Origin: a bacterium
GTDB taxonomy: Bacteria > Chlamydiota > Chlamydiia > Chlamydiales > 2-12-FULL-49-11
NCBI GenBank assembly: GCA_022600215.1
Contig: JAHZKV010000058.1
Location: 1 to 9,768, forward strand
Direction: 5' to 3'
DNA length: 9,768 nt
Shown: positions 5,241 through 9,768 of the stretch, piece after piece
How the letters are laid out: every line of letters starts with the position of its first letter
Numbering within the stretch: the stretch's first letter is position 1
Position numbers and translations under genes: made by a program
Notes under the pieces: model-generated
What the model saw: the letters and a program-made list of their open reading frames with translations, nothing else
Database searches by the model: none
What the model was told of the DNA's origin: nothing

Positions 5241-8200
5241 TTAGTAGTCTAGATCCTCATCAAAATCATCAAACACATCGTCATCATCTTCATCAAAATG
5301 ATCAGCCTCATCCGCCCCTACAAGGTTGAGGCCAGCATCAAAATCTTCTGGGTTACTTTGGTTATCTGAGGAGTAGATTTTTTCTTGTGCAGCAGTGATC
5401 TTTGAGTATTCTTTTGGATTTTTGATGATGTGTGGTTTTACAAACATGATCACATTTCGATTGTTGTACGACTTTTCTGTTTTGTTGAAGGCTGCACCAA
5501 TAAGGGGGAGGCCACCAAGGCAAGGAACACCAGAAACATTTCTTACGGTGCTATTGCGCATCGTTCCACTAAGAATTAAGAAGTGCTGATCTGGCACCCG
5601 TATTTTGGTAGACATATTGGTTTTTGCAGTACGAATACCATTAATATTTCTAGCATCAACGGAAGAGGAGTTGGTATCATCTCCATCATTGGCTTCTTCT
5701 GAAAGCTCTTCATCGATTTCAAGGGTGATCATCCCATCTTCTGAGATATTTGGAGTGATAGAAAGTGTTACTCCAATATTTCGATATTCCAAGTTGGCAT
5801 TGGTGGTTTGCGAGAGACCGGAGGTTGTCACTAAAGATCCAGTGAAAGGAACGTTTTCTCCAGAGAAGATTTTAGCATTTTGGTTATCTTGTGTTACAAT
5901 TTTTTGAGATAAGACAACGGTAGTATCCCCTTTTGTTTTTAGAGCATTGAGGAGCGATCCGATGGAGGTGTAGCCGCGCCCCTTGTGGAAGATGATATCA
6001 CCAATAATTCCCATATAACCACCAGCAAGAGGTGGTACCGCTTTTCCAGTAGGAACTGTTTTGTTGTCAATGCCATCGAGGTTTTGAGCAAGAGGAATTC
6101 CTGGACTATCGGTACCTGGAGTAAAGTTCCCTAAGCTATACCCAAAGCGGTTATTTACCGTTCCTTTGTTTTGCCAAGAAAGACCAAAGGTGAGTTCATC
6201 AGATAGGGAAGTGTCGATCACAAGCACTTCAATAAATACTTGTTGAAGGGGTCTGTCAATGGTTTTTAGAAGTTGATCTAGCTTGGATAAAACATTAGGA
6301 CTTCCAGAGGCGATAAGGGAGTTGGTTGTCTCAATCCATTGCAATGAGCCAATGGCTCCTATCAGCTCTTTATTCTTTGCATTTCCTTTTGCTTGATTTT
6401 GCAGCCCTGTGCTAATTTTTTTCATGGCTGCAACAATTTCATTTCCTTCAGAGTTTTGAATTTTATAAAGCAAAAATCCTTGCTCGTTTATTGTATCTAC
6501 AGCTTGCGGGGAATTTCCCCCTGTTGCTTCGAGCGTCTCGAGGGTGTCGAACTGCTTGAAGAGGGCGATTACTTCTACTACCGATGCCTTTTGTCCTGAT
6601 ACGATAATGGTGTGGGTTTTTTGTACATAACTTAAGTGATCAATCACTTCAGAGAGGGCATCGTTCATCATCCCACTGCTTACGAGGTGACTTTCAAAAC
6701 TCGTTACCATTTGGATAAGTTCAGGACCGGGGATATATTGAGGTATATATATTTGGTAACCTTCAATATTTCTGTTGGCTGCTTCTCCTTTTGTTTTTAT
6801 ACCGCCAGTATTGTCAAAACCATTTAAAATTTTCGATATTTGAGAGAGGGCTTTTGGGTTGCCGACAAACACGAGGCTATGGCTATTTTTTACATAGCGA
6901 ACAGAGTTGATTGCCTGAACAAGGGACATATTCTTTTTGTTTTGTTTTTTAGCTTCACTTGCAATAGATTTGAGCTGGGTCATTAACTCATTTGGAGACA
7001 TTGCTTTTACTTTGTAGACAAGAATGTTTGGGGTGATGCTATTTTGAACATTTTCTTCTTTGTCTACTTGTAACAAGACCTTTTTCAGTTTTAGTATGGA
7101 GTCTTTTGTACCAGTAAATTGAACAGAGTTTGTTTTCTTGATCTGCCGCATAGATTCTACCGTCTTTTCTAGCGGTGAGTATCCAGGTCTGTCGAAATTT
7201 TTAGAATCACAAACAATGTTATCAAGGATAGCTCTTAATTCTTTGAAGGAGAGCGCTTGTAGATCATAGATAAAAATCGTTGTTTCATTTTGTGCACCAT
7301 GACTTTGTTTATCTAGCTTTTCTAGAAGTACAACGGATCGTTTTAAAGCCTCTGGTACTCCAGTGAGGACGAGTTGATCGGAGGAGTCTAAGACTTTTGT
7401 GCTTTTTAGACATTGGATGACAGATGGGTCAGAGAGGTTAGAAGTTCTGAGTTTTTCTACGGTTTCCAGAACCATGCATCGCAGTTCACATGCTTCGGTA
7501 TTTTGTGGGGTAAAGACAATAAATTCTGTAGGAGGGGGAGCTTGTGTTAGTGTTCCATGGGATTGAGAGGTATCTACATCAAAAGTAGGGAGGATTTCGG
7601 AGAGCTCTTGCAATGATTTGGTGCTTCCTACAAAAAAGAGGGAATTACTTGCACGTATCCATTTCATGGAGCTTATCGTTTTGATAAGATTTTCGTTTGG
7701 ATAATCATTGCCTTTTAGGTAATTTTTTAAATTATCTAATGAGCTGCGCATTTGCTCTTCGGTAGATTTTTGGATATTATAGAGGTAAAAATGGGAGATC
7801 CCTGTTTTTTTGATGTCACCATTATAGGATGCAAGGATGCTGTTGAGCAGCCCCGTAAGCTCTGGTTGAATATCAGGTGGTACTACAAACAAGATACTAT
7901 TTAAATCGTTGATGGGGGTGCAATTGCGAAGTACGTGAAGGAGGACCTCATTGGGATAGTCACTATGCTCGAGGTTAGTAGCAATTTCCTTAAGAACTTT
8001 CACCACCTCGTGGCTATTCATTCCTTTTGGATCGAAAAGAAAAAAAGAGGCATTTTGCGTGCCGAGGAAGGTGTTGCTTGAATCAATATTTTGGAGTAAG
8101 CCACTTACTAGTGCGAGGTTTTCTGGCTCCCCTATAAAGATGAGGGAGTGGGTAGATCTTACATAAGAGGTATTTTTTACCATCTCTTGGAGCATTTCAG

Positions 8201-9122
8201 TATTAAGCCCTTGATTTTTGGACTCTTTGATAATTTGATTGAGGGTAGCGATGACCACATCTTTGGTTTTATGCTGGAGTGGATAGATCAACACATTTGC
8301 TCCAGAGATTTTTTTCCCTGACATCTTTCCATTTGAATTGCGAAAGCTAATATCCTTATCGAGCTCTTCTACAATGCTGAGTGTTTTTTCAATTAAGAAG
8401 GGAGTGGATATGATGTATACGGTGTTGGTCTCAGGTTGCGGAACAATTTCAAGAGGTGTTCCCTGAGTAAGAGGCTTCATGATTTTTGCTGCAAAGACTT
8501 CTAGCTCTAGCGCTGACATATTTTCTGCTACGTAGGAGTCTACATCATACGCCATCTCCGTAGTATCAAGGCTTTTGAGCAATTCCCCAACGGTTTGGAT
8601 ACTAGAGGGAACATCAGTTACTATAATTTGTCTGGTGTCGATGGAGACCTCGATGAGCGCTTTTGTGGAAAGAAGAGGCGTAAGGAGTGCTGCTATATTG
8701 GTTGGATTTCCTTGGTGTATACGAAATACTCGTGTCATCAATGCGGGATCTTCCCCTTTCAGGGGGTGCTCTGCAGAGACGACGGTAGGGATTTGTTTTA
8801 CTCCAGGGTTTTTGTGGATGATGAGATTGTTCCCCTCTTCAATCAAGGAGAGGTTATATATCCTAAGGAGTTGGACTAAAGCACTTTTTACATCTGCTAG
8901 GGAAGTTTCTTTATCGGAGACAAAGGTTACGTTGAAGGCGACATCGCTTTCATTGTAGATAAGGTTCATATTCCCCACCTTACTAATATAGTGGAGCACT
9001 TCTTTGAGGGCTACATTTTCAAAATTGATCGTGTATCCCTTTTTTTGCGGGGTAGGTGTTGTAGCACTAAATAACGAAAAATGAAGTAAAAGGCTGAGAG
9101 TAAATATCTTTAACTTCGACAT
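5241..9122 (-). CDS. gspD: Giant GspD-like secretin with ten N1-type periplasmic domains, 1293 aa
   Basis: Secretins form the outer-membrane channel of type II secretion and related machines. A signal peptide (1-20, FSA cleavage) leads into an N0 domain (about 28-105: INFENVALKEVLHYI) and two N1-type domains (about 128-187 and 190-256). Eight more N1-like repeats follow (276-956) and then the secretin domain (957-1236). The latter shows QQVFIEVLVID, the gate segment GENVPFTG (1088-1095), a beta-rich region ITPNISEDG, and the signature with LILSGTM, GLPLIGAAF (1204-1212) and IMFVKPHII. The tail (1271-1293) is almost wholly Asp/Glu. Usual GspD proteins are about 650-760 residues with three N1-type domains, so this is nearly double. 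It heads a three-gene operon. No Shine-Dalgarno precedes the ATG, but the signal peptide fixes the start. Type II-like is the best guess over type IV pilus (no AMIN domain) or type III; without partner genes this is not certain. Confidence 0.95.
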   Translation of the reverse strand: MSKLKIFTLSLLLHFSLFSATTPTPQKKGYTINFENVALKEVLHYISKVGNMNLIYNESDVAFNVTFVSDKETSLADVKSALVQLLRIYNLSLIEEGNNLIIHKNPGVKQIPTVVSAEHPLKGEDPALMTRVFRIHQGNPTNIAALLTPLLSTKALIEVSIDTRQIIVTDVPSSIQTVGELLKSLDTTEMAYDVDSYVAENMSALELEVFAAKIMKPLTQGTPLEIVPQPETNTVYIISTPFLIEKTLSIVEELDKDISFRNSNGKMSGKKISGANVLIYPLQHKTKDVVIATLNQIIKESKNQGLNTEMLQEMVKNTSYVRSTHSLIFIGEPENLALVSGLLQNIDSSNTFLGTQNASFFLFDPKGMNSHEVVKVLKEIATNLEHSDYPNEVLLHVLRNCTPINDLNSILFVVPPDIQPELTGLLNSILASYNGDIKKTGISHFYLYNIQKSTEEQMRSSLDNLKNYLKGNDYPNENLIKTISSMKWIRASNSLFFVGSTKSLQELSEILPTFDVDTSQSHGTLTQAPPPTEFIVFTPQNTEACELRCMVLETVEKLRTSNLSDPSVIQCLKSTKVLDSSDQLVLTGVPEALKRSVVLLEKLDKQSHGAQNETTIFIYDLQALSFKELRAILDNIVCDSKNFDRPGYSPLEKTVESMRQIKKTNSVQFTGTKDSILKLKKVLLQVDKEENVQNSITPNILVYKVKAMSPNELMTQLKSIASEAKKQNKKNMSLVQAINSVRYVKNSHSLVFVGNPKALSQISKILNGFDNTGGIKTKGEAANRNIEGYQIYIPQYIPGPELIQMVTSFESHLVSSGMMNDALSEVIDHLSYVQKTHTIIVSGQKASVVEVIALFKQFDTLETLEATGGNSPQAVDTINEQGFLLYKIQNSEGNEIVAAMKKISTGLQNQAKGNAKNKELIGAIGSLQWIETTNSLIASGSPNVLSKLDQLLKTIDRPLQQVFIEVLVIDTSLSDELTFGLSWQNKGTVNNRFGYSLGNFTPGTDSPGIPLAQNLDGIDNKTVPTGKAVPPLAGGYMGIIGDIIFHKGRGYTSIGSLLNALKTKGDTTVVLSQKIVTQDNQNAKIFSGENVPFTGSLVTTSGLSQTTNANLEYRNIGVTLSITPNISEDGMITLEIDEELSEEANDGDDTNSSSVDARNINGIRTAKTNMSTKIRVPDQHFLILSGTMRNSTVRNVSGVPCLGGLPLIGAAFNKTEKSYNNRNVIMFVKPHIIKNPKEYSKITAAQEKIYSSDNQSNPEDFDAGLNLVGADEADHFDEDDDDVFDDFDEDLDY
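5244..5312 (-). other. Hyper-acidic C-terminal tail of the secretin
   Basis: The last 23 residues (1271-1293) contain runs such as DEDDDDVF and DDFDEDLDY, nearly all Asp/Glu with a few aromatic residues. They follow a linker of about 35 residues after the barrel domain (SSDNQSNPED onward). In enterobacterial GspD a C-terminal S-domain binds the pilotin; no such domain is recognisable here, and this tail takes its place. It is encoded directly before the stop and contains no frameshift. Confidence 0.85.
6255..8297 (-). repeat. Eight tandem diverged N1-like protein repeats within the secretin
   Basis: Units of about 73-76 residues start at residues 276, 357, 442, 532, 614, 698, 787 and 881 (spacing 81-94). 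In window coordinates they are 8082-8297, 7827-8054, 7578-7799, 7311-7529, 7062-7283, 6813-7031, 6546-6764 and 6255-6482. Each has a hydrophobic strand with a central Tyr or Phe (LIYPLQ, FYLYNI, FIYDLQ, LVYKVK), a helix, a second short helix, a strand pair ending like HSLIFIG, NSLFFVG, HSLVFVG or NSLIASG, and a last helix closing with a hydrophobic-Asp pair (QNID, PTFD, EKLD, NGFD, KTID). Polar linkers of about 10-25 residues separate units 1-8; unit 8 joins the secretin domain directly. The DNA copies are too diverged to be nucleotide repeats, so the duplication is old. Confidence 0.88.
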
Positions 9123-9176
9123 AAAAATTATATACGTATTTATATGATGGTACTAATTGGTTCATGCTAAACAAAG

Positions 9177-9205
9177 CTTATAATCATTGCAACAATTTTT
9201 TTGAA
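9177..9205 (-). promoter_or_regulatory. Possible promoter of the secretin operon in the divergent AT-rich region
   Basis: On the - strand, TTCAAA (9205-9200) and TATAAG (9182-9177) are spaced by 17 bp, giving a start near 9170 and a leader of about 48 nt. A perfect TATAAT (9132-9127) lies closer, but initiation from it would fall at the ATG itself. The intergenic region 9123-9270 is strongly AT-rich and holds further -10-like words on both strands, including TATAAT at 9208-9213 on the + strand. The + strand TTGAAA (9201-9206) overlaps the proposed - strand -35 box. No clear operator palindrome was found. Confidence 0.3.
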
Positions 9206-9270
9206 ATTATAATTAGTAATTAATTGTAAAATTAGATATAGAAAGAATTAAGAAAAGATAAAGAGGGAGT

Positions 9271-9543
9271 ATGGCTAAGAGGGGGCGACGAGGAAAACGC
9301 CGCAAACGACTGACTGTAAAGGAGCGTAAAAAGCGTATGCTCAAGGGTAGTGAGTGGATTTTGCTAGGCATCTTATTTGTGGGTATCTCTGAGGCAATTG
9401 TACAACAATATGACTTAACGTGGAGGTATTTGCCTTACGCTTTTGCAGTTATTGGGGTGCTGGCTCTTCGCTTTTTACTAGCAGCGCTACGCCTTTTAAC
9501 ATCAGGAATGAACTCCTTTTTGGACTCTATTAACGATCGCTAA
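9271..9543 (+). CDS. Small membrane protein with hyper-basic N-terminus, 90 aa
   Basis: I do not recognise this protein. GAGGG at 9263-9267 supports the ATG. Residues 1-25 contain 15 Lys/Arg (for example RGRRGKRRKR), like a nucleic-acid-binding or strongly cytoplasm-anchoring tail. Two hydrophobic helices follow at about 29-46 (WILLGILFVGISEAIV) and 54-76 (LPYAFAVIGVLALRFLLAAL). A short hydrophilic end closes the protein. By the positive-inside rule the N-terminus should be cytoplasmic and the protein a two-helix hairpin. It is transcribed divergently from the secretin operon across 148 bp of AT-rich DNA and converges on the next gene with overlapping stop codons. Whether it belongs functionally to the secretin operon cannot be told. 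Confidence 0.8.
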   Translation: MAKRGRRGKRRKRLTVKERKKRMLKGSEWILLGILFVGISEAIVQQYDLTWRYLPYAFAVIGVLALRFLLAALRLLTSGMNSFLDSINDR

Positions 9544-9768
9544 TTCTTTGGAAGTCTATCAAGTACATGTTCCATTTTACCAATACCTAGAGTAAGTTGC
9601 ATATAGGTTATTTCATGCTTTCTCTCAATGGCAATGAGTAATTTTTCTGAAGCAAGCTTTCTATTGTTGGCGTGTTTATATTTAGTGAGAAGGAGGGCTG
9701 TTTGTTTTGCTACTCTTGTTCTCTCAAGACTTCCCTTTTTGAACTTTTTGAGAGCAGCTTTGTTTTTC
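9540..9768 (-). CDS. Unrecognised lysine-rich protein, C-terminal part (5' end outside window)
   Basis: A frame open from the right edge to TAG (9542-9540) gives 75 residues without a start codon in the window, so the gene is cut at its 5' end. The visible part is predominantly helical and basic: KNKAALKKFKKGSLERTRV, then QTALLLTKYKHANNRKL, EKLLIAIERKHE and a C-terminal end GKMEHVLDRLPKN. There is no membrane segment. The amphipathic, charged pattern suggests a helical bundle or coiled-coil protein, possibly nucleic-acid-binding; no family was recognised. Its stop codon overlaps that of the convergent 90-residue gene by the four bases 9540-9543. The opposite strand and other frames in this stretch are interrupted by stops, which supports this frame as the coding one. 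Confidence 0.65.
   Translation of the reverse strand, partial: KNKAALKKFKKGSLERTRVAKQTALLLTKYKHANNRKLASEKLLIAIERKHEITYMQLTLGIGKMEHVLDRLPKN

Noticed and set aside
6255..8297. Regular spacing in this region as a possible CRISPR or DNA tandem repeat
   Set aside because: The periodicity is only at protein level; the DNA copies are not similar enough to be nucleotide repeats.
8575..8958. Open + strand frame of 127 codons opposite the secretin N-terminus
   Set aside because: It is antisense to the N0/N1 domains, which are clearly coding on the other strand.

Overview
The window is AT-rich bacterial DNA with short intergenic gaps, no RNA gene, no mobile element and no CRISPR array. The best guess for the source is a member of the Chlamydiota, probably an environmental lineage. 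The reasons are a SNF2-type helicase close to der (from memory these two genes are also only a few genes apart in Chlamydia trachomatis), a type II secretion-like secretin standing alone, and several small orphan membrane proteins. This is an inference; no single gene here proves the phylum.

Left part, + strand (1-3695): the C-terminal half of a SNF2/RapA-like helicase enters from the left edge. It is followed by an unrecognised 257-residue membrane protein, the ribosome-assembly GTPase Der, and an unrecognised 130-residue membrane protein. Each of the last three has its own plausible sigma70-like promoter. The two orphan membrane genes share the identical 12-mer CTTTACTATAAA over the -35 region. 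A good intrinsic terminator at 3713-3743 closes this side.

Centre, - strand (9122 down to 3742): a compact three-gene operon. First is a giant 1293-residue secretin (GspD-like) with N0, two N1-type domains and then eight further N1-like repeats before the outer-membrane barrel. Next, 25 bp downstream, is an exported helical-repeat protein with a C-terminal membrane hairpin. Last, overlapping by 11 bp, is an exported YidD-family protein that has lost the three cysteines typical of that family. None of the three has a visible Shine-Dalgarno sequence, while the + strand genes mostly do. I infer an envelope-assembly or secretion module built around an unusually tall secretin. No GspE, GspF, GspG or inner-membrane partner lies in the window.

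Right part (9123-9768): an AT-rich divergent promoter region, a 90-residue two-helix membrane protein with an extremely basic N-terminus, and the 3' part of a lysine-rich - strand gene running off the right edge. The last two genes converge with overlapping stop codons. The strongest candidate for something undescribed is the secretin operon: the ten-unit periplasmic stack, its acidic tail, and its cysteine-less YidD partner.
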